This document shows, piece by piece, positions 1 to 10,789 of a stretch of DNA of 64,000 nucleotides. The position numbers were made by a program, and so were the translations under genes. Origin of the DNA: Roseovarius dicentrarchi (GTDB taxonomy: Bacteria; Pseudomonadota; Alphaproteobacteria; Rhodobacterales; Rhodobacteraceae). The notes beneath the pieces are model-generated. The model worked only from the letters and a program-made list of their open reading frames with translations. It searched no databases and had not been told where the DNA came from. Each line of letters begins with the position of its first letter. The stretch's first letter is position 1. Where the stretch lies: contig NZ_QNQP01000012.1 in the NCBI RefSeq assembly GCF_003316635.1, positions 1 through 64,000 of the forward strand. The letters run 5' to 3'.

Positions 1-48
1 GCTCTTCTCCATGGTTGGTTTGCAACTCCATGGAATACCAGAATGGGC

Positions 49-80
49 AGCCCCTGCTGGGGCGCGCCCCAGCAGGGGCT
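49..80. repeat. Perfect 32-bp GC-rich palindrome
   Basis: Bases 49-80 read identically on both strands, with arms AGCCCCTGCTGGGGCG. It could form a 14-16 bp stem with almost no loop. No T-run follows on either strand, so it is not a textbook intrinsic terminator, but it may end or process a transcript entering from the left edge. The preceding 48 bases hold a direct repeat, CTCCATGG at 7-14 and 26-33. I see no gene in 1-279. Confidence 0.6.
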
Positions 81-279
81 CATGACCCCCACCTCGAGCG
101 AATTTCCAGACGTCAGGTTACAGTACCTAAAATTTCGTTTATGCAGAGCATTGCTTTCTCAACGATCTGAGCCCATCACATTCAAGCGTTCAATATAGAT
201 GACTTCTTCTTAACCTGCATTTTTGTCAAGATGACGCCACGCAGAAAGCGAACGAACCTAGGGTGTAGGATTAAATTTA

Positions 280-804
280 ATGTTAACAACAGAAGACTAC
301 AGAGTTCAAATCTTAGCAGAATTTTCGAATAGGTTTTTGGCCAACCACAATTCTTTGGCGGATGCATACGCACTCATCTGGGCAATAGATGTCTACTCTT
401 CTCTGGCATGGTTTGAGACAGGTCGTAAAGGAGAGGAATCGAAGTTCAAGGACAAAATCGAAGCGCACTGCGAAGCTTTCGGAATTGTTCGAAGTGCGTC
501 GAATGCAATCAAACACATTGATAGAAATTTCAACAATGTCATCGTAAAATCTCTGGGGGATATCACAAGCGGCTCGGGGCCGAGCTTTCACGCATACTTC
601 GCCAATCACGGACATTCGGAACCGAGCATAGCAATCACTATGAACTGGAATTTCGATCCAGAAGCGAAAGTTTATAAAGATGGCGACGGCAAAATAATAT
701 CGGCGCCCAAAAGCGGTTGGAAAACCCAGTATCTAGTAAATCTATATCGTCCAGCAATTGACGGAATTGAATCGACGTTGTCAAAGCCTGACACCATACG
801 CTAA
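280..804 (+). CDS. Hypothetical protein, AT-rich orphan
   Basis: This 174-residue protein belongs to no family I recognise. It has no signal peptide or membrane segment; it is mixed-charge and probably cytosolic, with an N-terminal part that looks helical and a C-terminal half with aromatic, strand-like stretches. AGGA lies about 9 bases before the ATG. Base composition is roughly 40-45% G+C by eye, far below its neighbours, which suggests horizontal acquisition. It points toward the ribosomal protein run, and its 3' end is 143 bp from the end of rplW. If rplB lies beyond the left edge, this gene sits inside an interrupted S10 operon. Reality as a gene is likely but not certain. Confidence 0.6.
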   Translation: MLTTEDYRVQILAEFSNRFLANHNSLADAYALIWAIDVYSSLAWFETGRKGEESKFKDKIEAHCEAFGIVRSASNAIKHIDRNFNNVIVKSLGDITSGSGPSFHAYFANHGHSEPSIAITMNWNFDPEAKVYKDGDGKIISAPKSGWKTQYLVNLYRPAIDGIESTLSKPDTIR

Positions 805-887
805 ACTGATCTGCATAACTTGCTTACTGCGCGTTCTGCGAAAGCACTCGGATTGGAGCGCTTGCGCAAGAAAATGCATATTAGCTG

Positions 888-925
888 ATGAAAAAAAACC
901 CGGCCACTACAGCCGGGGTTTTCAA
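888..925 (-). terminator. Intrinsic terminator after rplW
   Basis: On the minus strand a stem with arms close to ACCCCGGCT and TGGCCGGGT is followed by a run of eight T residues, ending about 20-60 bases past the rplW stop. This is a strong rho-independent terminator, so the str-S10 transcript probably stops here instead of continuing to rplB. Confidence 0.85.
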
Positions 926-946
926 ATCTTCAAGCCAACTCAGACC

Positions 947-1243
947 TCAGAGACCGGTGGTCACGTCGATCGTGTTGCCTTCTTCGAGCGTGACATATGC
1001 TTTCTTGACGTCGTTCCGGCGGCCCATCTGGCCGCGGAAGCGCTTGGCCTTGCCCTTGGTGATGGTCGTGTTGACAGCCTTCACCTTGACACCAAAGAGC
1101 GCCTCGACGGCCTCCTTGATCTGGGGCTTGTTGCTGGCAATCGCCACCTCAAAGACCACTGCGCCATTTTCGGACGCCATGGTGGCCTTCTCGGTCACAA
1201 CGGGCTTGCGGATCACATCGTAATGTTCGGGTTTCGCGCTCAT
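947..1243 (-). CDS. rplW: 50S ribosomal protein L23
   Basis: The 98-residue protein has the usual L23 length and the opening block [16 protein letters not shown]23 binds domain III of 23S rRNA at the polypeptide exit and docks trigger factor and SRP. The start overlaps the rplD stop by 4 bp (ATGA), so the two are translationally coupled. In the canonical S10 operon rplB follows directly. Here a strong terminator and an oppositely oriented AT-rich gene follow instead, so the operon is split at this point. Confidence 0.97.
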   Translation of the reverse strand: MSAKPEHYDVIRKPVVTEKATMASENGAVVFEVAIASNKPQIKEAVEALFGVKVKAVNTTITKGKAKRFRGQMGRRNDVKKAYVTLEEGNTIDVTTGL

Positions 1244-1857
1244 TTGAAACGTGCCTCCAGTGCTTCGACACCCGCCTTGGTGATCACCAGGGTGTCACGC
1301 TTGAGGATGTCATAGACGTTTGCGCCCATCGTCGGCAGGACGTCCAGACCTTCGATGTTGCGGGCAGCCTTGGCGAAGTCTGCGTTCACTTCGGCGCCGT
1401 CGATGATCAGTGCGCGCTTCCAACCCAGATCCTTGACCTGCTTGGCCAGGGTGCCGGTCTTGGTGACGCCCGAGATATCCTCGATGATCACCAGCTCGCC
1501 TGCGCGCGCCTTGGCGCTCAGGGCGTGCTTGAGACCCAGCGCGCGGACCTTCTTGGGCAGATCATGCGCGTGGCTGCGCACGACCGGGCCCTTGTAGATG
1601 CCGCCGCCGCGAAAGATCGGAGCCGAACGCGCGCCGTGGCGTGCGCCGCCGGTGCCCTTCTGACGATAGATCTTCTTGGTCGAATACTTGACCTCGGAGC
1701 GGGTTTTCACCTTGTGCGTACCGGCCTGCGCCTTGTTACGCTGCCAGCGGACGACGCGGTGCAGGATGTCGGCACGGGGGTCCAGGTCGAAGATGTCTTC
1801 GCCCAGATCGACCGAGCCGGCGGTGCTGCCGTCCAGTTTGATCATGTCGAGTTTCAT
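1240..1857 (-). CDS. rplD: 50S ribosomal protein L4
   Basis: The 205-residue protein has the L4 hallmark basic loop ([19 protein letters not shown] at roughly residues 62-80), which reaches into the exit tunnel. L4 is an early 23S rRNA binder and in enterobacteria represses the S10 operon; whether it does so here is unknown. It overlaps rplC by 4 bp upstream and rplW by 4 bp downstream. Start [10 protein letters not shown] agrees with family length. Confidence 0.97.
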   Translation of the reverse strand: MKLDMIKLDGSTAGSVDLGEDIFDLDPRADILHRVVRWQRNKAQAGTHKVKTRSEVKYSTKKIYRQKGTGGARHGARSAPIFRGGGIYKGPVVRSHAHDLPKKVRALGLKHALSAKARAGELVIIEDISGVTKTGTLAKQVKDLGWKRALIIDGAEVNADFAKAARNIEGLDVLPTMGANVYDILKRDTLVITKAGVEALEARFK

Positions 1858-2738
1858 GCTTCATCATCCTTCTTGGTCTCGTCCAGAGTCTCGCTCTGGT
1901 CGCCAGCCTCGGCTGCGTCTGCCGCGATCTGTGCCTCGGCCTCCTGCTCGGCTGCGGCTTCCTCGGCGGCCTGCGCCTCGGCTGCGGCTGCTGCGGCTTC
2001 TGCCTCGGCTGCGGCTGCTGCTGCGGCTGCCTCTTCGGCGGCTTTTGCGGCGGCTTCGGCGTCAGACTTCAGCGCGGCGGGCATGATGGCGTTCTCGGGG
2101 AACGGCTTTTTCACCGCATCCTTGATCGTCACCCAGCCACCCTTGGAGCCGGGAACAGCACCCTTGACCATGATCAGGCCGCGATCCGCGTCCGTCTTGA
2201 TCACTTGCAGGTTCTGCGTGGTGATACGGGCCGCGCCCATATGACCGGCCATTTTCTTGCCCTTGAAGACCTTGCCCGGATCCTGGCACTGACCGGTGGA
2301 GCCGTGCGAGCGGTGCGAGATCGAAACACCGTGGGTCATTTCCAGACCCTTGAAGTTGTGACGCTTCATGGCACCGGCAAAACCCTTACCGATCGAGGTG
2401 CCGCAGACGTCCACGAACTGCCCCTCGAAATAATGGTTGGCAGTGATTTCCTCGCCCACGGCGATCATGTTCTCAGGCGCCACGCGGAACTCCGCGATCT
2501 TGCGCTTGGGCTCCACGTTTGCCGCGGCGAAGTGGCCGCGCATGGCCTGCGATGTCCGCTTGGCCTTGGCCGAGCCTGCGCCCAGCTGAACAGCGGAATA
2601 GCCGTGCGTGTCGGCCGTGCGCTGTGCGACGACCTGAAGTTTGTCCAGTTGAAGAACGGTCACAGGAACCTGTTTGCCGTCTTCCATGAAAAGACGGGTC
2701 ATGCCCATCTTCTTTGCGATAACGCCAGAGCGCAACAT
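1854..2738 (-). CDS. rplC: 50S ribosomal protein L3 with long Ala/Glu tail
   Basis: Residues 1 to about 224 are an ordinary L3 ([17 protein letters not shown] at the start, the central loop with HRSHGSTGQ, and the GSKGGW block). L3 binds the 3' end of 23S rRNA near the peptidyl transferase centre. Bacterial L3 usually ends near residue 210-220. This one continues for about 70 more residues made almost entirely of Ala and Glu, then a short acidic end (DETKKDDEA). The tail is in frame, overlaps the rplD start by the normal ATGA, and so is not an assembly frameshift. Acidic Ala-rich L3 tails occur in relatives from memory, but their role is unknown. Confidence 0.96.
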   Translation of the reverse strand: MLRSGVIAKKMGMTRLFMEDGKQVPVTVLQLDKLQVVAQRTADTHGYSAVQLGAGSAKAKRTSQAMRGHFAAANVEPKRKIAEFRVAPENMIAVGEEITANHYFEGQFVDVCGTSIGKGFAGAMKRHNFKGLEMTHGVSISHRSHGSTGQCQDPGKVFKGKKMAGHMGAARITTQNLQVIKTDADRGLIMVKGAVPGSKGGWVTIKDAVKKPFPENAIMPAALKSDAEAAAKAAEEAAAAAAAAEAEAAAAAAEAQAAEEAAAEQEAEAQIAADAAEAGDQSETLDETKKDDEA

Positions 2739-2752
2739 AATCAGTGCCCCCC

Positions 2753-3061
2753 TTAGACCGAAATCTGAACGTCGACGCCGGCAGCGAGGTCGAGCTTCAT
2801 CAGCGCGTCCACGGTCTGCGGAGTCGGATCAACGATATCCAGCAGGCGTTTATGCGTGCGGATTTCCCATTGATCGCGGGATTTCTTGTTCACGTGGGGA
2901 CCACGCAGAACGGTGAATTTTTCAATCTTGTTCGGCAGCGGAATCGGACCACGGACGGCAGCGCCCGTGCGTTTCGCGGTGTTGACGATTTCCTGCGTGC
3001 TGGCATCCAGTACGCGGTAATCGAACGCCTTCAGCCGAATGCGAATGTTCTGGCTTGACAT
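2753..3061 (-). CDS. rpsJ: 30S ribosomal protein S10
   Basis: The protein is 102 residues from the start [19 protein letters not shown], which matches the family. An in-frame ATG seven codons upstream exists, but AAAGG sits 8 bases before the start chosen here. S10 assembles into the 30S head and also pairs with NusB in antitermination. It is the first gene of the S10 group, lying 116 bases downstream of tuf with no terminator between, so str and S10 genes are likely co-transcribed. Confidence 0.97.
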   Translation of the reverse strand: MSSQNIRIRLKAFDYRVLDASTQEIVNTAKRTGAAVRGPIPLPNKIEKFTVLRGPHVNKKSRDQWEIRTHKRLLDIVDPTPQTVDALMKLDLAAGVDVQISV

Positions 3062-3094
3062 GTATTTAGCCTTTCGCGGCATTGGAGTTGATAG

Positions 3095-3123
3095 GAGGGA
3101 GACTGGACCATCCAGCCTCCCTC
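3095..3123 (-). other. Stem-loop between tuf and rpsJ
   Basis: GAGGGAG-A-CTGGA (3095-3107) pairs with TCCAG-C-CTCCCTC (3111-3123), giving a 12-bp stem with one internal mismatch and a 3-base loop. No U-run follows, so it looks like an mRNA processing or stability element separating the tuf and rpsJ cistrons, not a full terminator. Confidence 0.55.
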
Positions 3124-3177
3124 GTCGAACCCTTGGGGCGGACTATGCAGCCCGCCCGGAGTACTCGTTCCGAAGTC

Positions 3178-4353
<1,176 letters not shown>

Positions 4354-4379
4354 GATATGGCTCCTCTTTTTTCAAGTCA

Positions 4380-4437
4380 GGTGGCGGGCGTCATGCCCAC
4401 CCTACAGGTTGGGTAGGGCGGGGTTGCCCCCGCCACC
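4380..4437 (-). repeat. Nested inverted repeat between fusA and tuf
   Basis: GGTGGCGGG (4380-4388) is inverted at 4429-4437. Inside it a second pair, CCCTAC (4400-4405) and GTAGGG (4413-4418), can form an inner hairpin. The element fills almost the whole 88-base fusA-tuf spacer and has no U-run on the transcribed strand, so it probably moderates or processes the transcript. Its make-up resembles a dispersed intergenic palindrome, but I see only this copy here. Confidence 0.55.
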
Positions 4438-4441
4438 CGGT

Positions 4442-6565
4442 TTAAGCGTATTTCGCCTGGATCTCTTCCGAGATGTTGCTCGGCACAGGTTCGTAATGCG
4501 AGAACTGCATTGTGAACTGTGCCCGGCCCGACGACATGGACCGCAGGGTGTTGATGTAACCGAACATGTTGGCCAGCGGAACCTTGCAGTCGATCGCAAT
4601 GGCATTGCCGCGATTTTCCTGGCCCGAAATCTGACCCCGGCGCGAGGTCAGATCGCCGATGATGCCGCCCGTGTAATCTTCGGGCGTGATGACCTCGACC
4701 TTCATGATCGGCTCCAGCAGCTTGGCGCCGGCCTTGCGCAAACCTTCGCGCATCCCCATGCGGGCAGCGATTTCAAACGCCATTACGCTGGAGTCCACAT
4801 CGTGGAACTTGCCGTCGATCAGGGCCACCTTGAAGTCGATGACCGGGAAGCCGGCCAGCGGGCCGCTGTCCATCACCGAGCGAATGCCCTTTTCGACGCC
4901 AGGAATATATTCCTTGGGCACCGCGCCACCGACGATACGGCTCTCGAAGGAGAAACCCTCACCCGCTTCTGTTGGCGAAATGACCAGCTTGACCTCGGCG
5001 AACTGACCCGAACCACCCGACTGTTTCTTGTGGGTGTAGGTATGTTCGACCTCGTGACCGATCGTCTCGCGGTAGGCCACCTGAGGCGCACCGATGTTGG
5101 CATCAACCTTGAATTCACGGCGCAGACGATCCACCAGAATGTCGAGGTGAAGCTCACCCATGCCCTTCATGATCGTCTGACCAGATTCCTGATCGGTTTC
5201 CACGCGGAACGACGGATCCTCTGCAGCCAGACGCGCAAGCCCTGCCGACATCTTTTCCTGGTCGCCCTTGGTCTTGGGCTCGACCGCGATTTCGATCACC
5301 GGATCGGGGAAGGTCATCGTTTCCAGAACGACCTGATCCTTGACGTCCGACAGCGTGTCGCCGGTTGTCGTATCCTTCAGGCCCGCCAGTGCGATGATGT
5401 CGCCGGCGAATGCCTCTTCGATCTCCTCGCGCTGGATCGAGTGCATCATCATCATACGGCCGATGCGCTCTTTCTTGCCCTTGGTGGTGTTCTGGACGGT
5501 ATCACCCTTCTTGACGACACCCGAGTAGATGCGGGTGAAAGTCAGCGAGCCGACAAACGGGTCGTTCATGATCTTGAACGCAAGGCCGGAGAACGGCATG
5601 CTGTCATCCGCGCGGCGCGCGATGTTACGTGTCTCGGTTTCGTCATCGGGGGCAAAGCCCATGTAATCGACCACGTCCAGCGGGCTGGGCAGATAGTCGA
5701 CAACCGCGTTCAGCAGCGGCTGAACACCCTTGTTCTTGAACGCAGAACCGCAAAGGATCGGAACGAAAGTCAGCGACAGCGTGCCCTTGCGGATCAGTTT
5801 GCGCAGGGTTGCCTCATCAGGCTCGACGCCTTCAAGGTACTGCTCCATCGCGTCGTCGTCCATTTCGACGGCGCACTCGATCAGGTGTGCGCGCCACTCA
5901 TCCGCGGTGTCCTGCAGGCTTTCGCGGATCGGGCCGCGTGTCCAGTTCGCGCCCAGATCCTCGCCCTTCCAGACCCACTCTTCCATGGTGACCAGATCAA
6001 CAATACCCTCAAGGTCGTTCTCGGAGCCGATCGGGATCTGGATCGGTGCGGGCGTGGCGCCTGTCCGGTCCTTGATCATCTTGACGCAGTTGAAGAAATC
6101 CGCGCCGATCTTGTCCATCTTGTTGACGAACACGACCCGCGGAACCTTGTACCGGTCAGCCTGGCGCCAGACGGTTTCAGTTTGAGGCTCGACACCGGCG
6201 TTGGCATCCAGCACTGCAACGGCACCGTCAAGCACGGCCAGCGAACGCTCGACTTCGATGGTGAAGTCGACGTGGCCGGGCGTGTCGATGATGTTCATCC
6301 GGTACTTGGTTTCGGATGTGCCTTCCTTGGTCGGATCGTTCTGGCGCTGCCAGAAGGTGGTGGTCGCAGCCGAAGTGATCGTGATGCCACGCTCCTGCTC
6401 CTGCTCCATCCAATCCATCGTGCCGGCCCCGTCATGGGTTTCGCCCATCACGTGGTTCTTGCCTGTATAGAACAGGATCCGCTCGCTGCAGGTGGTCTTG
6501 CCTGCATCGATATGGGCCATGATGCCGAAGTTACGGTAGCGTTCTAGAGCGTAGTCGCGTGCCAT
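4442..6565 (-). CDS. fusA: Translation elongation factor G
   Basis: The 707-residue translocase GTPase has AHIDAGKTT at residues 17-25, DTPGHVDF near 90 and NKMDKIG near 145. These are followed by domain II, the GELHLDI block of domain III and the Gly-rich domains IV-V ending in SEEIQAKYA. It moves tRNA-mRNA after peptide transfer and splits ribosomes with RRF. It is third gene of the str operon, with 26 bases separating it from rpsG. Length and sequence are normal. Confidence 0.98.
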   Translation of the reverse strand: MARDYALERYRNFGIMAHIDAGKTTCSERILFYTGKNHVMGETHDGAGTMDWMEQEQERGITITSAATTTFWQRQNDPTKEGTSETKYRMNIIDTPGHVDFTIEVERSLAVLDGAVAVLDANAGVEPQTETVWRQADRYKVPRVVFVNKMDKIGADFFNCVKMIKDRTGATPAPIQIPIGSENDLEGIVDLVTMEEWVWKGEDLGANWTRGPIRESLQDTADEWRAHLIECAVEMDDDAMEQYLEGVEPDEATLRKLIRKGTLSLTFVPILCGSAFKNKGVQPLLNAVVDYLPSPLDVVDYMGFAPDDETETRNIARRADDSMPFSGLAFKIMNDPFVGSLTFTRIYSGVVKKGDTVQNTTKGKKERIGRMMMMHSIQREEIEEAFAGDIIALAGLKDTTTGDTLSDVKDQVVLETMTFPDPVIEIAVEPKTKGDQEKMSAGLARLAAEDPSFRVETDQESGQTIMKGMGELHLDILVDRLRREFKVDANIGAPQVAYRETIGHEVEHTYTHKKQSGGSGQFAEVKLVISPTEAGEGFSFESRIVGGAVPKEYIPGVEKGIRSVMDSGPLAGFPVIDFKVALIDGKFHDVDSSVMAFEIAARMGMREGLRKAGAKLLEPIMKVEVITPEDYTGGIIGDLTSRRGQISGQENRGNAIAIDCKVPLANMFGYINTLRSMSSGRAQFTMQFSHYEPVPSNISEEIQAKYA

Positions 6566-6591
6566 GGGGCTGCTTCCTCAGAGTATCTGTT

Positions 6592-7065
<474 letters not shown>

Positions 7066-7074
7066 TTAATCCTC

Positions 7075-7446
7075 TTACTTCGGGCGCTTGGCGCCATATT
7101 TCGAACGGCGCTGCTTACGATCTTTGACGCCTTGAGTGTCCAGAACGCCGCGCAAAATGTGGTACCGCACACCGGGAAGGTCTTTGACACGACCCCCGCG
7201 GATCAGAACAACAGAGTGTTCCTGCAAGTTATGGCTCTCACCCGGAATATAGCTGATGACTTCAAAGCCGTTGGTCAGACGCACCTTGGCGACTTTCCGC
7301 ATGGCCGAGTTCGGCTTTTTGGGAGTGGTGGTGTAAACGCGTGTGCAGACGCCGCGCTTTTGCGGGCAACCCTGCAAATGCTGCGACTTCTGCGCTCTTA
7401 CTTTTGGCTGCCGCGGCTTGCGGATCAACTGTTGGATCGTTGGCAT
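7075..7446 (-). CDS. rpsL: 30S ribosomal protein S12
   Basis: The protein is 123 residues from [12 protein letters not shown]. The open frame extends 28 codons further upstream, but family length and a GGGGAAAG site before this ATG fix the start. S12 lies in the decoding centre. Lys43 (TTPKKPNSA) and Lys88 (GRVKDLPG) are both present, so the positions at which streptomycin-resistance changes usually arise are wild type. It is the first gene of the str operon. Confidence 0.97.
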   Translation of the reverse strand: MPTIQQLIRKPRQPKVRAQKSQHLQGCPQKRGVCTRVYTTTPKKPNSAMRKVAKVRLTNGFEVISYIPGESHNLQEHSVVLIRGGRVKDLPGVRYHILRGVLDTQGVKDRKQRRSKYGAKRPK

Positions 7447-7668
7447 TCCGGTTCTTTCCCCGTCTCTCAACACATGTGTGTGCACAGGTCTTACCTGTGC
7501 GGTTAATCCATGCCCGCTGCGCGTCCGCAATAGGCAACAACCGCGACCCGTACCCTTGATGGTGCGGACGCGGCGAGTTTCCAGAGGATCGGGACGGCGG
7601 GCGTCCGGATCTTGACCACTTCAGTTCTGATATCGGCAGACGGGGCGACCCCCAAGCCGGATGAGGGG

Positions 7669-7697
7669 CGTATAGGGGGAGTCGGAAGGCTTGTCAA
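7669..7697 (-). promoter_or_regulatory. Sigma-70 promoter of the str-S10 operon
   Basis: On the minus strand a perfect TTGACA (7697-7692) is followed after exactly 17 bases by TATACG (7674-7669). It lies just past the end of the VOC gene and leaves a leader of about 215 bases before rpsL. It is the only promoter-like sequence I see for the eight-gene ribosomal run. Confidence 0.75.
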
Positions 7698-7720
7698 CAG
7701 CGGCTCGGGGCACTGGCAAG

Positions 7721-8062
7721 TCACGTTTCCCCCTTGCTCCACACGGCCATATGCGTGCCGTCCGGTGTGCGAAATTCAAACCGCCGCCCGCCCGGAAAAT
7801 CGAAGATGCCGCGCGTTACATCGGCTCCGGCGCGGCGCACCCGCGCCAGGGCGGCGTCAAGGTCATCCGCCCTCAGCACGATCAATGGCGCAGCGGCCTT
7901 TGCCCGTTCGATCCCGCCGCCGATTCCCGCGCCCTGGATGTCGCGATAGTCCGGCCCGTATTCGACGAAATCCCAACCGAAGGCCGCGCCAAAGAATGCC
8001 TGTTCCCGCTCCAGATCAGGCGCGTAGAATTCAACATAGTCCAGTGTCAGCTGATCGGTCAT
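7721..8062 (-). CDS. VOC (glyoxalase/bleomycin-resistance fold) protein
   Basis: A 113-residue single-domain vicinal oxygen chelate protein starting MTDQLTLDYVEFYAPDLE. AAGGGG sits 7 bases before this ATG; the open frame is longer but without family support. The beta-alpha-beta-beta-beta pattern is visible (QAFFGAAFGWDF early, ARVRRAGADVTRGIFDFPGGRRFEFRTPDG late). Such proteins often bind a metal and act on small electrophiles, but substrate cannot be told from sequence. It stands alone upstream of the ribosomal promoter. Confidence 0.85.
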   Translation of the reverse strand: MTDQLTLDYVEFYAPDLEREQAFFGAAFGWDFVEYGPDYRDIQGAGIGGGIERAKAAAPLIVLRADDLDAALARVRRAGADVTRGIFDFPGGRRFEFRTPDGTHMAVWSKGET

Positions 8063-8190
8063 ACCCGTCCCCTTCTCACGCGCCGTGCCACAGATCTGCC
8101 GCTGGGGCGCCTTGTCTTGGCTGTGATCGGCTGGCATGGTCGCGGTAACGCACCAAAGGCAGGATTGCACGGGCAATGGACGATTCCAAG

Positions 8191-9012
8191 ATGCAGGTCA
8201 TCGGCCTTTGCCGGTTTTCCTACCCCGCGCTTGGCGGTTTCCAGGTCGAACATGACACCCCCGAGGCGCGTGCGGCGTTCCTTTATGATCCGGTGCGGAT
8301 GGAGGAACGCTTTGCCACGTTCCAGTCCCTCACCCTGCCCCCGCTGCTGGCGCAAACCGACCCCGACTTTACGCTTGCCATCGTTGTGGGCGACGCGATG
8401 CCGGAGGCGTTGCTGATGCGCCTGCTGGATCTGGTGCAGGACATGCCGCAAGCCATCGTGATACCCCGCGCGCCCGGACGTCACCGGCAAGTGATGTGCG
8501 AGGTCATCAACCATGTGCGCGAGGACCGGCCGCTGCCATCGCTGCAATTTCGCATGGATGACGACGATGCGGTATCCGTAACCTTCGTGCAGCGTCTGCG
8601 CGAGGCGGCGGGCGATCTGGGCGCGATGCTGCGCAAACACCGCTATATCGGGATTGATTTCAATCAGGGCCATATCGCCCGCATCGGGCCCGAGGGCATC
8701 CACGCGAAACCCACGGTTGAAACCCTGTGGACGCCCGCGCTGGGAATGGCGGTGGCACAGGGCGCGTCGCGCGGGATCATGAATTTCAGCCACGCCAAGC
8801 TGGGCCGGGTCATGCCCGTTGTCACCCTGCCGGGTGAGGATATGTATATTCGCGGCCATAACCAGTTTAACGATTCGCGGCAGAAGGACGGCATCAAACC
8901 CGTGCGCCTGCCCCTGCTGGATGCACCGGGCGAGGCCGCGTTTCGCCAGACATATAACATCGACGCGGACGCGGTCCGCCGCCTATACAGTCAGGACAGC
9001 CCATGCGCGTGA
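8191..9012 (+). CDS. Putative rhamnosyltransferase-type glycosyltransferase, copy 1
   Basis: This 273-residue protein begins MQVIGLCRFSYPALGGF, almost the same opening as the next gene. It matches, from memory, the putative rhamnosyl transferase family common in Rhodobacterales. An acidic FRMDDDDAV block near residue 120 resembles the metal-binding DxD of GT-A enzymes. No signal peptide or membrane helix is seen, so it is probably cytosolic. An ATG at 8176 adds five residues; the paralogue favours 8191. The sugar donor is not proven. Its end overlaps the next gene by 10 bp. Confidence 0.75.
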   Translation: MQVIGLCRFSYPALGGFQVEHDTPEARAAFLYDPVRMEERFATFQSLTLPPLLAQTDPDFTLAIVVGDAMPEALLMRLLDLVQDMPQAIVIPRAPGRHRQVMCEVINHVREDRPLPSLQFRMDDDDAVSVTFVQRLREAAGDLGAMLRKHRYIGIDFNQGHIARIGPEGIHAKPTVETLWTPALGMAVAQGASRGIMNFSHAKLGRVMPVVTLPGEDMYIRGHNQFNDSRQKDGIKPVRLPLLDAPGEAAFRQTYNIDADAVRRLYSQDSPCA

Positions 9013-9827
9013 TTGGCGTCTGCCGTTTCTCCTACCCCGCCCTTGGCGGGTTCAAGCGGATGCATGACAGCGTGGCCGAGCGTGAGGCATATCTGTATGC
9101 CCCGGCCCGCATGGCCCTGCGCTTTGCCCATTTCGAGGCGCTGACCCTGCCCTCGATCCGCGCGCAGACGGACCCTGATTTCACCTTTCTCATCATCATC
9201 GGTGAAAACATGCCCGCGCCGTGGCTGCAAAAGCTGCGCGACCTGTGCGATCCCGTGCCGCAGATCAAGATCGTGCCGCGCGCCCCGTTGAAGCACCGGC
9301 TGGCCCTGCAACTGGCCATTCAGGACGAACTGGGCGAAGCGCGCCCCGAAAGCCTGCAATTTCGCCTGGATGACGATGACGCTGTCGGCGTCGATTTTGT
9401 CGAGCAGATCCGCTCGGTCGCGCGCCGCACCGGGCGGCTGCGACGGCGCGAGCCGCGCACGGCGATTGAATTCAACACCGGCTATTCCGCCACCCTGTCG
9501 GCGGATGGCATCATTGCCGAGGATGTCATCAGCTCGTTCTGGGCCTGCGGGCTGGCGGTACATTTTGCCGAAGGCGACGCGCGCACAATCATGAATTACG
9601 GCCATCACAAGCTGCATCATGAAATGCCGTCGATCATCCACCCGCGTCCGCCGATGTATATCCGCGCCAAACACAGCGACAATGACAGCGCCGCCAAATT
9701 CCGCCCGCGCAAGCTGAAGCCACTGAGCGACGCGCAGGCACGCATTTTCGAGGACCGCTTCAACGTGCGCGAAGAACAGGTGCGGGCCGTCTTTTCCGCC
9801 CTAGACGCGCCTCGCGGTACAATGTGA
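9003..9827 (+). CDS. Putative rhamnosyltransferase-type glycosyltransferase, copy 2
   Basis: This 274-residue tandem paralogue of the preceding gene shares the opening RVIGVCRFSYPALGGFK, the FRLDDDDAVGVDF block and the MYIRAKHSDNDS region near residue 220. The start overlaps the previous stop by 10 bp, so the pair is probably translated as a coupled unit and arose by duplication. The 3' end overlaps the oppositely oriented exporter gene by 68 bp. It probably works on cell-surface glycans, but no glycan gene cluster surrounds it. Confidence 0.75.
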   Translation: MRVIGVCRFSYPALGGFKRMHDSVAEREAYLYAPARMALRFAHFEALTLPSIRAQTDPDFTFLIIIGENMPAPWLQKLRDLCDPVPQIKIVPRAPLKHRLALQLAIQDELGEARPESLQFRLDDDDAVGVDFVEQIRSVARRTGRLRRREPRTAIEFNTGYSATLSADGIIAEDVISSFWACGLAVHFAEGDARTIMNYGHHKLHHEMPSIIHPRPPMYIRAKHSDNDSAAKFRPRKLKPLSDAQARIFEDRFNVREEQVRAVFSALDAPRGTM

Positions 9828-10662
9828 ACAGACCGCTTCCCACCACGATCCCCGCGCCCACCAGCACGATGGGCGCAGGCCAGTCACCGAACGCCAGCCA
9901 GCCCAGCACCAGCGCCCACAAAATCGCGGTATAGCGGAACGGCGCGGTAAAGCTGATATCGCCCACGCGCACCACCATGATCGACGTCAGGTATCCCGCC
10001 ACGATCAGCGTAGCGGCGCCCACGATCGTCAGCCAGTCGGCGCGATCCAGCGGCACCCACTCACCGCCCAGCGCGCCCAGTCCAAAGGCGCTCATCACGG
10101 TGATCGACGTGGCGAATGTGACCAGCATCGACGATGTCTCGCGGCTGAGACTGCGGGTCGCCAGATCGCGCAGCGTCAGGCAGCCTACGGCGGCCAATCC
10201 GTACAGCGCATAGACATTGAACCCCTCGGCCCCCGGCCGCACGATCAGCATCACGCCGACAAATCCCACCAAAATCGCGCCCAACCGCGGCAGCCCGATC
10301 TTTTCGCGAAACACGACCGCCGCCGTCAGCGTGATCGCCAGCGGCAGCGCCTGAAGCAGTGACGTCACGTTCGCAAGCGGCATGTGGTACAGCGCCGTCA
10401 GGAAAAAATACGTACCCGCCACCTCGCCCACCACGCGCAGGAAAATGGCGCCGGTATCGCGGCGCGACACACGTTTGGAAAATGCGCCCATGCGCCATGC
10501 GATCACCGCGACCGCCGCGCTGGTCAGACACCCCCGCAAGAAGATCACCTGAAACAGCGGCACATGCCCCGACAGCGACTTCATCAGCGTGTCGTTCAGG
10601 GTATAGGCCGCCATAGAGGCCATCATCAGCAGCGCCCCGATGGTATTTTCCGACAGTTTCAT
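9760..10662 (-). CDS. DMT-superfamily (EamA) transporter
   Basis: A membrane protein of about 300 residues with ten hydrophobic segments in two EamA repeats (first near LLMMASMAAYTLND, last near IVLVGAGIVVGSGLFTLY). It is probably an inner-membrane metabolite exporter. I chose MKLSENTIGALL as start because the first helix begins at once; an upstream ATG adds nine residues and neither has a strong ribosome site. The last 22 or so codons (ending RPAPVLRAR) overlap the end of the convergent glycosyltransferase gene. Confidence 0.85.
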   Translation of the reverse strand: MKLSENTIGALLMMASMAAYTLNDTLMKSLSGHVPLFQVIFLRGCLTSAAVAVIAWRMGAFSKRVSRRDTGAIFLRVVGEVAGTYFFLTALYHMPLANVTSLLQALPLAITLTAAVVFREKIGLPRLGAILVGFVGVMLIVRPGAEGFNVYALYGLAAVGCLTLRDLATRSLSRETSSMLVTFATSITVMSAFGLGALGGEWVPLDRADWLTIVGAATLIVAGYLTSIMVVRVGDISFTAPFRYTAILWALVLGWLAFGDWPAPIVLVGAGIVVGSGLFTLYREARLGRKRRPAPVLRAR

Positions 10663-10789
10663 GCCTGCATTTGCGCAGCGACTTTCCATTTGGGCAAGGA
10701 CAATTAATTTCGGCGCCCGCGCGGGCCTTTGTCATGGAGAAAAAAGAGGCCCAAGCCGGACCGCGGGCAAAGAAAGTCAGGCGCAGAAC

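Noticed and set aside
758-1315. Plus-strand frame running from the orphan gene through the rplW region
   Set aside because: It is antisense to rplW and rplD, which are certain, and has no ribosome site.
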